From: Cercospora beticola
Taxonomy: Eukaryota; Ascomycota; Dothideomycetes; Mycosphaerellales; Mycosphaerellaceae
Assembly (NCBI RefSeq): GCF_033473495.1
Contig: NC_088935.1
Location: forward strand, 4,340,001-4,404,000
Length of the DNA stretch: 64,000 bases
Direction: 5' to 3'
Shown here piece after piece: positions 10,668 to 22,759 of the stretch. The translations under genes and the position numbers were made by a program. Within the stretch, counting starts at the first letter, position 1. Every line of letters begins with the position of its first letter. Under the pieces are notes generated by a model. The model was not told the DNA's origin and did not search any database. It was given only the letters and a program-made list of their open reading frames with translations.

Positions 10668-13600
10668 ATGGGCAAGCTTCTCGCCTTGGAGTTGTACAAC
10701 TTCAAGTCCTACCGCGGCCACCATGTCATGCAATTCGGCGACAGCTACTTCACCTCCATCATTGGACCTAATGGATCCGGCAAGTCCAATTCCATGGACG
10801 CCATCTCCTTCGTGCTTGGCATCAAGTCGACTCATCTGCGTTCCACCCATCTGAAGGATCTGGTGTATCGCGGTCGTGTAATGAAGAACTCCAAGATCAA
10901 CGCAGATGGCACGGTGGCTGAGGAGGGCACGAATGGCGTCGCGTCAGATGAGGAGGACGAGGCCGACCAGCCGCGAAGCCAGCGCAACGATCCACAAACG
11001 GCGTGGGTAATGGCTGTGTACGAGGATGATGCGGGCGAAGTCCAGAAATGGAAGCGCAGCATTACTGCCGGCGGACAGTCTGAGTACCGCATCAATGACA
11101 AGTCGGTCACGGCGAAAAATTACAATGAAGCCCTCGAGGCCGAGAATATCTTGATCAAAGCTCGCAACTTTCTCGTGTTTCAAGGTGACGTGGAAGCGAT
11201 AGCATCGCAGTCTCCGAAGGACCTGACTCGGTTGATCGAGCAAATCAGTGGATCGCTGGAGTACAAAGCTCCGTACGAGGCACTGAAGGAGGAGAAGGAA
11301 GCGGCCGAGGCGGAATCAGGGCTGAAGAACGAATCGCGTCGTACGATCAATGGCGAGATCAAAGAATACCAGAAACAGAAGGCGGAGCTTGACAAGTATG
11401 AGCAAACCAGAGATGAACGCGATCAAGCTGTTGTGACACATGTCCTCTGGAAGTTGTTCCATTTTCAGCGCGCGATCGAGTACAGCACTGCCGAGATCAA
11501 AAAGCACCAAGCTGAGCTGAAAGAGTTTCGCCGCAATGTGAGGCAGTTCGAGGGCAAGCTAGAGGCCGCAAGATCAGAGCAAGCCAAGGTTGGGCGCGAA
11601 GTTGGCAAGTGCGAGCGCGACATCAAGCGTCGGCAGAAAGATGCCGAGGAGCAAGAGCAGAAGCTGGTTCCAGTGGACGAGAAGCTCTCGATATACAGCA
11701 GGAACATTCAAAAGTTCCAGACGAGGATCGATGAGATCACGCAGGACCGAGACCAGCAGCAGGCGTCTGCTGAGAAGATGCAAAAAGAGCTTGCCGTGGT
11801 ACAGAAAGCGCAGAAGCGATGGGAGGACCAGTGGCATGCTGAGCAGCAGAAAGCCGGGCGTGCACTCAGTCCGCAGGACTTACAAGAACTCGAGCGGCTC
11901 AAGAAAGAGGTCTACAAGCGGACGGGCAGTGTTCAAAACAAGATTGAGAACATTATACGCCAACTGAAGACTGACGAAGAAACTGCAAATTCGCTGAAGT
12001 CCAAAGTGGACAGCACTGCAGCACTTATCGCTAATCTTCGAGAGGACATTGCGGAGCTGCAACAGCACCGCAGTGACACGAACCAAAAGATGAAGTCCAC
12101 GAGCAAGGAGATTGCGGAGAAGAAAAAGGCTATCAACATGCTGATCAGCGACCGCGATCGAACTGAGCAGAAGAGACGAGAGCTGGACGAGAAGCTGCAA
12201 CAAGTGCTCAGCAGGTATGCTGAAGCACAGGGTTATCAACGAGAGACCAGGAAAGAAGCCGATCAGCGAGCCATGGTTGCAGAAATCCGACGAATCTACC
12301 CGGGAGTCAAAGGACAGCTTGGTCAATTGGTTCGGCCGAAGCAGAAGAAGTACGAGACGGCAGTGTCCACGGTGCTAGGTCGACATTTTGATGCGATCAT
12401 TGTCGACTCCGAGAAGACGGCGCGCGAATGCATTCAATACCTCAAGGAACAGCATCGAGGGCAAGCGACGTTCATTCCACTCGATACGATCATTCACAAA
12501 CAAGCCAATGCGAATCTGCGCGGCATGCATCCTGGTATGAGGTTGGCGATCGACACCATCGATTTCGACACAAATTTGGAGCGAGCACTGAGCTTTGCAT
12601 GCGGCAATGCAATCGTGACCGATACCATTGCCATCGCCAAAGAACTGGTGTACAAGCGCGGTGTGGACGCCAAAGCTGTCACCCAGGACGGCACAGTCAT
12701 CCACAAGGGTGGCAACATGACCGGTGGTGACGGACCTGGTGGCAACAAGCGACGATTCGACGATGCTGAGATCTCGAACTTGGAACAGCTGATCGCCAAG
12801 TTCAGAGGCGACCTCGACGCGCTGCCCAAAGGGCATAAGCGTCAAGCAGAAGAAGAGCAGCTTGGTACGGAGCTTGCACGCCTAGATACCAAACAGAAGT
12901 ACGCACAAGAGGAGCTAAAGACACTCGATCGAAACATTGAAAGCAAGTCGAAGGAATTACAACATCTCGAATCTCAGCTCGAAGAACTCCAGCCAAAATA
13001 TCAGGAACAAGCAGAAGGCGTTGTCACCTTGCGTGCGTCCTTAGGCGAGCAAGAGGAAACAGTGGCCGATGTCGAAGACGAGATATTCGCAAACTTCTGC
13101 CAGCGCACTGGCTACGAGAACATCCGAGAGTACGAGAAGCAGAATGGCGCGCTTCAAGAAGAGGCTCGCCAGAAAGAACTCGAATTCAAGAAGCAGACTT
13201 CGAGGCTCGAGAACCAACTTGTTTTCGAAAAACAGAGACTCCAATCGGCCGAGGCCCGACTGCAGTCGGCAGAGGCCGCCGCAAAGCGTGACAAAGATCA
13301 GCTCGCATTGCTGCAGGGGAAGAAAGATGAGATCGCTGCTGAGCTCGCTCAGATCAACGAGGACATCGAGGAGCTGGAAGCACAGCTTGGTGAGCTGAAG
13401 AAGTCGTTCGATGAGCGTGGCGAGAAGGTTCAGGAGGCTCGGCGCGAACTACAGAAACGAAGCAAAGGTCAAGAAAAGACCTTGAAAGAGATTTCTGAGC
13501 TCGACGCGGACGTGCAGAAAGCCGCCAGTGGTCGCTATAGTCTGCTGCGAACATGCAAAGTCGAGAACATCAAGGTTCCGTTGGAGCGGGATAGTCGCAA

Positions 13601-14496
13601 GATTGATGCTCTTCCACTGGAAGCCGAGAGTCTCGACGATGACGACGACATGGACGTTGACGAAGACGAGGGTGCTGCCACCACCAGATACAAGGACTAC
13701 GGCATACAGATCGACTTCACGCAGCTCGACGACGACCTTCAGGAAGATGGCAGCGACGACTGCGAAGCCCAACTCTCGGAGAAAATCAATAATCTTTCAT
13801 CCGCTCTGGACAAGATGGCGCCGAACATGCGCTCAGCAGATCGTCTCGAAGCGACGAGTACACGCCTCAATGCAGTGCAGAAAGACTTTGAAGATGCGAA
13901 GAAGGCCTCTGTTACGGCAGTGAAGAAGTTCAACGAAGTGCGCAAAAAGCGCAGTGACCTGTTCAACAAAGCTTTCCAGCACATCTCCGAGCAAATCGGT
14001 TCCGTCTACCGCGAACTTACCAAGACTCCATCTTTCCCACTTGGTGGTTCGGCCTCTCTGGACGTAGAGGATGAAGAAGAGCCGTATCTCACTGGTGTCA
14101 AATATCACGCTATGCCACCTCTCAAGCGATTCAGAGATATGGAGCACTTATCTGGAGGTGAAAAGACGATGGCGGCCCTGGCATTACTTTTCGCAGTCCA
14201 CACATATGCTCCCTCACCCTTCTTCGTACTCGACGAGGTGGATGCTGCGCTGGACCACGCAAACACGACGCAGCTTGCACAATATGTGCGAGAGCATGCC
14301 GGGCCGGGAATGCAGTTCGTTGTCATTTCGCTCAAAACTGGACTTTTCCAAAACAGTGAAACTTTGGTCGGTATCATGAGAGACCAGAGCAAGAATAGCT
14401 CGCGGCCTTTGACACTTGACGTAAGTCTCTTGATTCTCTCACGCTTTAACGACTTTGCTAACGCCTTTCCAGCTTCGCAAATATCAGGTAGCCTGA
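10668..14496 (+). CDS. SMC1: Cohesin subunit SMC1
   Basis: Exons 10668-14420 and 14473-14496, 1258 aa, the usual Smc1 length. Walker A GPNGSGKS is at residues 33-40. Long coiled coils flank a hinge around residues 540-660 (GVKGQLGQLVRPKQKKYETA, ending GGNMTGGDGPGG). The ABC signature HLSGGEKTMAALALLFA is near 1160 and Walker B PFFVLDEVDAALD near 1183. Smc1 pairs with Smc3 and the kleisin Scc1 to form the ring that holds sister chromatids together. The final exon codes only seven residues (LRKYQVA) and restores the family ending LTLDLRKYQ. Reading through the 52-nt intron would add an unrelated tail. An acidic insert (DDDDDMDVDEDEG) lies in the C-terminal coiled coil near residue 990. Confidence 0.95.
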
Positions 14497-15108
14497 TCCA
14501 CTCTCTCAAAGACGTATGAGAACGGATTCTCTGCAGAAATAACAAGCAATCCTGCGAATCGGACCTTCGTGCAGACCCAGTGATGCCCCAGCTTCCGGCT
14601 TGCTGGTGCCGAGCGATAGCGACAGAAAGCGGTGGCCGGGCTCTGGATGCGAGGTGAAGGTGCAGGATGAAATATCTGCGCAAGTCGCGTGGTCCTGAGC
14701 TGGACTCCGTCAGTACGATGAATCATGTGCTGCGTGTGGTTGACGCAGGTAGATGTAAGAAGACGGCGATTTCGCGAATAGTGGCGAAGTCATCATTTTC
14801 GGTAACGAGAGCTGGATGCTTCGTCCAACGTAATGATCAATGTTGAAGTGAGCCGATGCGATGATTCTATTCTTCAACGAACTTGTGCCTGTAATCAAAA
14901 GAATGAGGACCCGATGCTGAATTCATTTTATGCACTTTTCCATTCTTTGCCATTGGGTGTAGACACGTTGGAACTCCACCCACATCAAAGAGTTACGATG
15001 CCTGGGGTCACGCGATCTGTTCAAGGGCAAGACAGTGTGTCTTACATTGTTTAGCTCAAACGAACTACAATTTTGGCCGCGCGGATGCTCCCTGATCCAA
15101 CGAGCTAA
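14497..15108. other. Intergenic between convergent genes
   Basis: About 600 bp between the SMC1 stop and the stop of the FAH-like gene. No supported gene is visible; 3' UTRs are expected. Confidence 0.5.
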
Positions 15109-16380
15109 TTACTTCGGTGGTAGGATCCTGCCTCTGCATTCTCCAAAGCCTAGTTGCACCTTGCCTTCCGCGTTCTCGCACCATCCTTCTAGTATGATCT
15201 CGTCTCCGTCCTCGATATAGCCGTCCTCGTAAGCCGACGAAGCTATCTTTGGTGGCATGACGCTGGTCTTCGTCCTTTCGGCCTCGTATAGGCAACCAAG
15301 CTCAGCCATTTCACCTTGCTCATTCCGACCAGAACCTGATATCGTTCCAGTTCCAATGAGATCGCCAGTCTGCATACCACAGCCGCTGGCGGCGTGATGA
15401 ACGAGCTGTTGATATGGAGTCCAATACAAATACTTCAAGTTACTCGTGCTGAGAACCTGCGTCTCGCCATTTCGCACAAGCTTGACTCTCAATTTAATGT
15501 CAAGTGCGCCATCGTCCTTACCGGCCCAGGTCAGATGAGGAAAAGGCGGCGGATCCTGAACAAGATGTGGTGTTGTCCCAAAAGGCTCCAGAGCTTCCAA
15601 TGGCACTATCCAATTCGATATACTCGTTCCGAAGCCTTTCGAATGAAAAGGACCGAGAGGTCGCATCTCAAAAAGTTGATGATCCCTCGCGCTCCAATCA
15701 TTTAGCAGGACAAAACCAAAAATGTGCTCCTTTACGTTTTCGATTGCCAAGGTCTCGCCGAAGGGTACCGGTTTGCTGACATAAAAGCCCATCTCCAACT
15801 CGAAATCAAGCTTCTTAGAGGGCCCATGTACCGGCTCTGAATCAATACCATTTGACCAGGCAACATTCTTCGGACGGTGAATGTCCGCAGGTGTAGACAC
15901 GATGGAGCTTACCCGGCTGTTGTAGACAGAAGGTGCGTGGAACCAGTTCTTGTAGATATTCTTGGACGTTAATTCGCCTGAGCAATTCTTGCAATGGTCG
16001 AGGCTCGTGTAGAAATCTGAAAAGCCTTTTGTCTGCATCGGCAGGTGAAGAATGGCATCTTGAAGGCGTACCAGCACTTCGGCAGGTACCCGCTGTGCCT
16101 CCAGGTCGTCCTGTAGCTGTAGACGAACTTCCTTACGAACGTCCCATGGTAGTTCAGCGAACGCATTTAAGGCGGATTGGCTGAAGATCTCCTTGAGGTT
16201 TATACCATATGCCTCTTCAATTCGCTTCAATGTGCCATTCTGAGCGTATTTGGCGAGGTCAATAGCATGATGACCAATGGCAACTGCGGTTCGGGGCTGC
16301 GGCTCGTCCGGAGTTGATAATACACCGTATGGCAGGTTGTGTATTGTGTACGGCGCCTCGTCAAGCTTAAGTTCTGTCAT
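15109..16380 (-). CDS. Fumarylacetoacetase-like hydrolase, divergent paralogue
   Basis: Single exon of 423 aa from the ATG at 16380 (MTELKLDEAP), which matches the usual FAH start. An in-frame ATG at 16536 would add 52 Arg-rich residues that could act as a mitochondrial leader. The N-terminal SH3-like FAH domain (YGVLSTPDEPQPRTAVAIG) precedes the catalytic domain: DFYTSLDH with the metal-binding Asp and catalytic His, the LDFELEMGFYVS metal ligands, NDWSARDHQLFEMRPLGPF, the FGTSISNWIV loop, and GTISGSGRNEQGEMAEL. FAH splits fumarylacetoacetate to fumarate and acetoacetate in tyrosine catabolism. The loop that in canonical FAH reads PVGYHGR is here SVYNSR, and the preceding loop is two residues shorter, so the substrate may differ. 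Confidence 0.85.
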   Translation of the reverse strand: MTELKLDEAPYTIHNLPYGVLSTPDEPQPRTAVAIGHHAIDLAKYAQNGTLKRIEEAYGINLKEIFSQSALNAFAELPWDVRKEVRLQLQDDLEAQRVPAEVLVRLQDAILHLPMQTKGFSDFYTSLDHCKNCSGELTSKNIYKNWFHAPSVYNSRVSSIVSTPADIHRPKNVAWSNGIDSEPVHGPSKKLDFELEMGFYVSKPVPFGETLAIENVKEHIFGFVLLNDWSARDHQLFEMRPLGPFHSKGFGTSISNWIVPLEALEPFGTTPHLVQDPPPFPHLTWAGKDDGALDIKLRVKLVRNGETQVLSTSNLKYLYWTPYQQLVHHAASGCGMQTGDLIGTGTISGSGRNEQGEMAELGCLYEAERTKTSVMPPKIASSAYEDGYIEDGDEIILEGWCENAEGKVQLGFGECRGRILPPK

Positions 16381-16636
16381 TGTTGTATCGTTGCTCAGAA
16401 AAATGGAGCGTCGAATGTATGGTGTCGGTGAGTACCTCGAGGCTTCCACGATCGGCCCCGCAAACCTCGGACTCCGAAGGCGGGCTTGCATAGACCAGGA
16501 AGTCCACGCAATAAGCACTCTGTGATTAGTATGCATCGCATCAAGAGACAGCTACCGCATTTGCCAAGGGTCCATATGCGAACGCCAGAGATGCTGCCAG
16601 TCGCCTGCGCGGCCAATGCGATCTTGCTTGCTTCGT

Positions 16637-18262
16637 TTACGCCGTCTTCCGTTTCCTCTGCCTAAAAGCACGAAGTTCCTTTAGTCCAGACATAAGTAAC
16701 GGTACTGCCATTGGGCCAAGCAAAGGCACATAGACAGCGACCTTATGTTCTTCTGGGAAGTAGACCTGCGATATCATGCTTGGCGAGAAAAACGCTCCTT
16801 CGACCTGCTGTTCAGCGATACGAGCGTTGGCCAACGCACTTTGGAAACGGCCTTGTCGCAAGTCATCGCATGCCAAATCAAGTCGATTAAGTGTTTCATC
16901 AACTGAGGTGGCGACTGAGTCCGGAATAGCAATGGATGTGAGCTTGAGCGTGAGCCTGGAAAGAGCACCCAGCGTCGACGAGGCAGACTGAATAAGCGAC
17001 GTTGTTCTCTCGCGGGTCAGACTGGCAATCTTCAGGGACAGAGAAGGTGGCGATTGCGGGACACCCAGGAGCGCTGTTAGCTGGTCTGCAAATATGACCA
17101 TGTCCGATCGCAGGTCGTCAAGACTGAGCTCGCCTGACAATCTGCTTTGATCATTGTGAATCTGTATTCCGCCCCATTGAGGAATGATCCAACTAGTGCC
17201 AGCATCATCTTCGATAATTAGAGGACTCTTATCAGGGGCCGGGACGTAAAGCACGAAATTGATTGTTGGACCAGCTCCAATACTGGGGTTCAGTGGCCAT
17301 TCAGCCGCGTTCACGAAGCCAGTGAGATCACTTGCACTCAAGATCCACGCTTTCTTGGCGTCGTCGTAAACAGGTCCGGCTATCGATGGGCTGGAGGAAG
17401 CATATAGTTGCACTTGTGTATCGATGGTGAAGTTACTGATCGATGATAGGGACTGTAGGAGAGGCGAAACATATGCTTGCAAGGCTTCGTCGACTGACCA
17501 TGCCGAAGGGGTCGCGCCTGGGGTGAACAACGAGAAAGTGATATGGTAGCTCGGGGCAGCCTTGAATGCACGCGTGGTACGACTGTCCAGCCTTTGCTGT
17601 TGAAAAGGATCAAGTTGGCCGGAGACTCCGCCCTGGGCGAATTTGGTTCCTCTGAGCAGGTACTCGAGTGAGACACTTTCATCCCAGAACACCCGAGTTA
17701 TCTCTTGCGCAATGAACGGCGCGACTTCGCCTATGTTGACTGGCGGTTGAAGGTCCAGCTTGACATCTAAGACCGGCTCCCATGACCGCAGCGACACCCT
17801 CGACGCCTTGTCAGATTCGAGAATGACTGTCAATGCAGAGTCGTGTGCTGTCACGTTGGAAGTAGAGACGGCGAATCGATGTAAAGGCAGCTCCTTTTGT
17901 GCATTCAGCACAGTCTCGATGTTCGCAGCAAGTGCCAAGGCTTGCTGCGATGTCATTACGCTAGGAGCTTGCAGTTGGATGTTCATCGGATACTGCAATT
18001 GGCAAGCCTGGCGGTGTCAGTTTGAGCTTCTAAGCAGTGCTCTGGCAGATCTCACAGTTCCTTCTGCCCACGCATTCATGGCCTCTAGCGGCAGCGAAGA
18101 TCGGGGTATCGAAGTAGTCCATGTCCAGTGCGGAAGCCCGAAGAGCACTACGACAGCCCAGAAGGCGAGTATGACCAGACGTCGTGTCGTTATCGCACTG
18201 CGGGGCTCTGACGGCAGCTCATGGGGAACATCATCATCAGCTGCAGTCTTGTTCCCGTCCAT
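16637..18262 (-). CDS. GPI17: GPI transamidase subunit PIG-S/Gpi17
   Basis: Minus strand, exons 18262-18056 and 17992-16637, 520 aa. A first TM helix (RRLVILAFWAVVVLFGLPHW) sits near residues 25-45. A large lumenal domain follows, with family motifs such as PAPDKSPLIIEDDAGTSWII and WGGIQIHN. A C-terminal TM segment (VAVYVPLLGPMAVPLLM) ends in a basic tail (FRQRKRKTA) facing the cytosol. PIG-S is one of the five subunits of the ER transamidase that attaches GPI anchors to proteins. Phase-0 splicing over the 63-nt intron joins AWAEGT to YPMNIQLQAP. The first in-frame ATG is at 18262; the longer frame starts with GTG. It shares a divergent promoter with the nuclease gene. Confidence 0.9.
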
Positions 18263-18781
18263 CGTGGCCGTCGACTTGGTGGTTGTTGATGCTGAGACGC
18301 GCTTCCACGCTGCGGACGTGGCCACAGGGAGGTGAAGGGTGCTTGGCAACTGCTTCGGAGGGACTTCGGAACGGCGCGACTTCCCTTCCTTTTGCACATG
18401 CGCCTAGCCACACAACACAATGCCGCTCACCTTGTTGACACACCATGTCGGTCAATAAGACTGGTGACAGTCACACAGATCAATCAGGCGAATGTTTCAA
18501 ATGTTGTTAGGGTGACTGGAGATGCCTCCCACATTTTGCACAACTGCCCAAATTCACATGTGGACTCGTCACCAACTTCACGTAGCACCTAGCACGAGTT
18601 GTTCTTCACTTTCATCACTCACACACGCTTTGCCAGGCTAACGAGTGTAAACTTCACATGCTTCGAATCTCCCAATTCACCTACCGCGTCCTCACCATAA
18701 AACTCCGCCTGCAGTCCGCTCAGATCTTCTTACTCAACATCCTCTCCCACTTGGCTCTAACTTCACACGAAGTCGAGCACC
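18263..18781. promoter_or_regulatory. Divergent promoter region, GPI17 and nuclease gene
   Basis: 519 bp between the start codons of two oppositely transcribed genes. No gene is seen, and the plus-side leader is C/T-rich. Confidence 0.45.
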
Positions 18782-20753
18782 ATGGCGAATCGCATGGACT
18801 TGTTCCTCGAGATGATCGGCGGTGAGGAGGCACTGCCGCGGAAACTGACACCCCCTCCACCAGAAGAGAAAGAAGAACCCGAACGACCGAGCTCCATCTG
18901 GGACACAGATTACCAGACCGAAATGTACCTAAATCTACCACGCGCTCCTGGAGTGACAGAGGAGCTGGTGCGCTTCAACTACGAATCGCGCCCGAGACCT
19001 TTTTATTCAGGACCGTCTTCAGGAACGTCTCCAGGAAAGTCTTCAGGAACGCCTTCCGGCACGTTGAGCGCTGACGTGAAGGTTCCGTTCGATGTGAAGA
19101 AGGGTGAGCGCCTTCCCGCTGGGACTGCCTTGTCGCCCTTCATCGCAGTCACCAAGTACTGCTACAAGTACGTGCCGAAACAGTGGTCGCAGACGCTCGC
19201 GACTGCTTTCTTCGACCAGGACAAGATCTATGATCGTGAATGGGACATGTGAGTGCTCGCATTTTCACATGCAACTAACTTTGACTTTTCCTTGGCTGAC
19301 AGCAAACAGCTACTACATCACGACCCACTCGCACGGCCTGCACACATTTGTGCGCGTCGACCAGTTCCAAGAGCTCATCGACCAGATCAACGCCAAATTC
19401 CAGGACGCGAACATCGCCATCGACGACTGGCAGCGGGAGAACGGCTTCGTGCTTGACTTCACCGATCTGCCTGACAACCTGCAGCCGCGCTTCCTTGGGC
19501 GCTGCACATCGCGCGCGACCTATCTATCCTGGGTCGCAAAACTACAACACGAGCCAAACATGGTCTTGTCTACCGTGCCGACCAGCGATCGCAGCGCTGA
19601 AGCCTTCAAGGCGAGACTTGACGCCGCAGCCGCGTTGTCGAAGGCGAAGCAGAAGTCGAACCGGGCGAAGAAGCATGCCGAGATCTTAGTCAAGCGACAG
19701 GACATAGTCAGACAGGCAATTCGAGGCCAGCAGTACTTCGGACTGCGCCCAGCGAACGACACGGAGTTGACGTCGCCGGAGGTCGCCAGCCCGATCGCCG
19801 CCGACAAGCCTGCACCGTACGCATTCGACCGGGAGCCAGTCCTCATCGCTCTCGATTGCGAAGCCTTCGAGCGCCCTCCGCACATGATCACTGAAGTCGG
19901 CCTGGCGACACTGGACACGCGTGATCTGAAGGGCGTGGCGCCTGGCGAGAATGGGAAGAACTGGCACCAATTCATTCGCGGCCGCCACATTCGCGTACTC
20001 GAATATCAGAACTACAAGAACTCGGATTTCGTACAAGGCTGCTCCGGTGCATTCGAGTTTGGCAACAGCGAGTTCGTATCCAAGAACTCCGTCGCCAGCG
20101 TCCTAGCAGCATCCTTCCAGGAACCTTTCTCAGGACCGATGAAGCCGGACCAGTTCCCATCTCTTCCACCCCCTGGCCGAAAAGGCGCATTCAACCCAAT
20201 CAACAGTAGTGCTTTAACCAACACGGGCGAGTTGCGCAACATCATCGTCGTCGGCCACGACCTAGCAGGAGACGTCAAATACTGCGAACAGCTCGGCTTC
20301 CACATCTTCAACCGCGGAAACATCATCGACACCCTCGATACCGTCGATCTCTTCAAGCAGTACATGCGAGAGCCAAACCCCCGATCCCTAGGCAGTATCC
20401 TTGCTCATTTCGATCTGGCCGGTTGGTTCCTTCACAACGCTGGCAACGACGCCATGTACACCATGCAAGTTCTGCTGGCCATGTGCGTCAAAGCTGCTTC
20501 AGAGAACGGCACAGAAGCCGAAGCACAGAAGGTTCAGGAGAATTTCGAGAAGAGATTCGAAGAGTCGATGGAGATCGCCAAGGAGCGGGCTCAGGGTGAT
20601 GCAGAGGGCTGGGATCTCGTTGGTGAAGATGTCGGTGTTGCGAAGAAGCCGAATCAGTGGGACTTCCAACCGAAGCCGAAAGATCCAAAGGGACGCGATC
20701 GTCAGAGTGGTGGTGGATTGTACACTATGGGAGGCGCACCTCTCGACGTCTAA
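18782..20753 (+). CDS. DEDDh exonuclease-like protein (Gfd2/YDR514C family)
   Basis: Exons 18782-19248 and 19310-20753, 636 aa. The 61-nt intron is best ended at AAACAG, which gives DREWDIYYITTHSHG in frame. The C-terminal half is a ribonuclease-H-fold exonuclease: IALDCEAFERPPHMITEVGLA near residue 337 supplies the first Asp/Glu pair, VVGHDLAGDVKY near 470 the second Asp, and HNAGNDAMYTMQVL near 530 the His and last Asp, giving a full DEDDh set. The family is known from yeast Gfd2 and Ydr514c, with roles linked to mRNA export and nucleic-acid processing. A basic helix (KAKQKSNRAKKHAEILVKRQ) before the nuclease may bind RNA. Residues 75-100 are a short Ser/Gly/Thr-rich repeat (SSGTSPGKSSGTPSGT). 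Confidence 0.85.
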
Positions 20754-21126
20754 GCGAATCTTGGAAGTTCCTCGACAAAGGACAACCGTGTCGCAGCCAG
20801 GGCTTGCAGTGCAACCGTGCCTGGGCATGGAGAGTGAGGAGACCTCACCGTCCTTTCGGCAAAGTGGTGCTTTTGGCGTTTGCCTTTGTATGATAATATG
20901 ATCATTCGACCTGGCCCCGCATAGAGCGGGCAGATAGGAGTCGCCATGATTTGGCTCCGACGTGTACCCAACGCGGGCGGGCGCATGGAGTGGGCACTAG
21001 TCCAACGCAATGCAGCACTAGGACTAGCTTTGCGTATCGAGCACAGGCCATTCCCAATATCTCTCTCATCACCTCCCACTAATGTGCCTTCATCACTATT
21101 TCATTTACATCTCGCGGAACATTCCC
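20754..21126. other. Intergenic between convergent genes
   Basis: 373 bp separating the nuclease stop and the F-box gene stop. Nothing recognised beyond expected 3' UTRs. Confidence 0.5.
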
Positions 21127-22759
21127 TCATCTTTCCCCATGTTCTGGGCATCTTCTGAGCACCCACTTTTCCCAGTACTTGCGCTTTGTGTTATCCACTC
21201 TCAAGCCGTCGTCGTCAAGCTGGTCGGCAGATTCCAGACGACCACCGCCACCGCTACATGTGCACCATGGAGCGGAACCTGGAGTATCCGGGGAATGTAG
21301 AGCAGGAAAGTCGACTTCATGCGCTTCGGGTCCATGTTCGTCGTCTGAGTCTAGATCACTGTCCTCGTCGAATTGCGATTCTGTTGAGTCGTCAGAATCC
21401 GTTTGGTCGGTATTGCTTGGGCCTGCCATAGGTGGAACGTCTTCGTCATCCGTATCCTCGTCGCTGCTGCTCTCAAGGTCTGCTAGGGGAAAGTCGGGCA
21501 GTTCGGTACCGAGATCCTGCGTGAATTGTTGCGAATGATAGTAAGCGGTGTAACCTATTCGCCTTAGGCTGACCCATTGCAGCGCCAGCATGTCTGATCG
21601 TAAAAAGCCCAGGATGTCTTTCCATAAGCTGCCTTGTTTGAGATGCACGTCTCGTAATCTCAGACCTTTCAGGTTAGGATGTCGTTTTGCCAATCCAATG
21701 ATCTCAGACTCGTCCAGTTCCCAGCCTTGTACTCCGAAAGCCACCAGCTTCTCCCATTTCACATAATGGAAAATGCTTTCGAGCGGCAACGTAAGTGGCC
21801 TGTGTGAAGGAAATCCAACGTGGACAGCCTTCATATTCCGTGCTTTCGTGAACACTTCCTTGAACACGACTGACAATTCCTGAATCTTGGCATCGAGATC
21901 TTCATTGTCGTCAAAGTGTAGAGTGAGCACCTCAAGTCGCTCTGCCAAGGTTGAGACAGAGTTTGGTACTTGGAGCCTCAAAAACCGTGCGCTGTCCGGA
22001 CTCAGGATCGGCAGACTGAACCTTGACCATGGCACCTCGTTCGACGTGAGCAAAGCTGTGATTATGGTCCGTGATGCATGAGAGCATGCAGCATTCCAGC
22101 TAAGGTTCAGCCTCCGTCTGGCGTCCTCGTGTCTTCGGAGATAGTTCAACACGATGCCATCTTCTCTGTCTGACACTCGCAAGAGTTGTACAAGCTCAAG
22201 TCTTGTGAAGCTTGCAATTGCACGTTTGAGAATTCGGACATCGTCTTTCCTGGTGCAAATAGTTCTCTGCTCGGTTTCCTTTCGACGTAAATTTCCGATC
22301 TCAGATTTGCCGAGACCGAACTGCTGCAGCTCTTCTGTCAGGCTGTCTAAATCATGTGCATCTGTATCACGTCAGCTAGGGAATTTTCTACACGCCGAAC
22401 GACTGACCATCTTCGTAGAAGTAGGGCACCAGATATGTGAATCGTCTGACCTGAGCTGCAAGATGGCTCCATTCCGCCAGCTGCTCTAACCGTTTGAGAC
22501 CATCCTCGGAAAATCTGATCGCCACCCGGGTGAAGAGTAATGGTTCACCAATCTGCGCAAACCTTTTGCAAACACTGCGAAATCTGCCGACGTCTGCTAC
22601 TGAACCGCGAGATGGTGCGGGTGCGGGCTCAAAACTCTCGACACTCAGATGCCTTCTTTGCGCGATGTCGACTTCTCGCTCGTGGTGTCCCGGCTCGACG
22701 AAGCTGAGGATTCTTTCGACGAGTTCCGTGGGCAATCGTGCAATTCCACCGCCACTCAT
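21127..22759 (-). CDS. F-box protein with acidic C-terminal region
   Basis: Minus strand, exons 22759-22408 and 22361-21127 (46-nt intron), 528 aa. The F-box is at the extreme N-terminus (GIARLPTELVERILSFVEPG, then RFRSVCKRFAQIGEPLLFTR). The middle contains LRR-like segments (HPNLKGLRLRDVHLKQGS). The region around residues 410-465 is strongly acidic/Ser-rich (DLESSSDEDTDDEDVPP, DSDLDSDDEHGPE), resembling the acidic stretches of the F-box protein at 3021-5216. A role as an SCF substrate receptor is inferred from the domain; the target is unknown. The splice keeps the frame YFYED then AHDLDSLTEEL. Confidence 0.8.
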
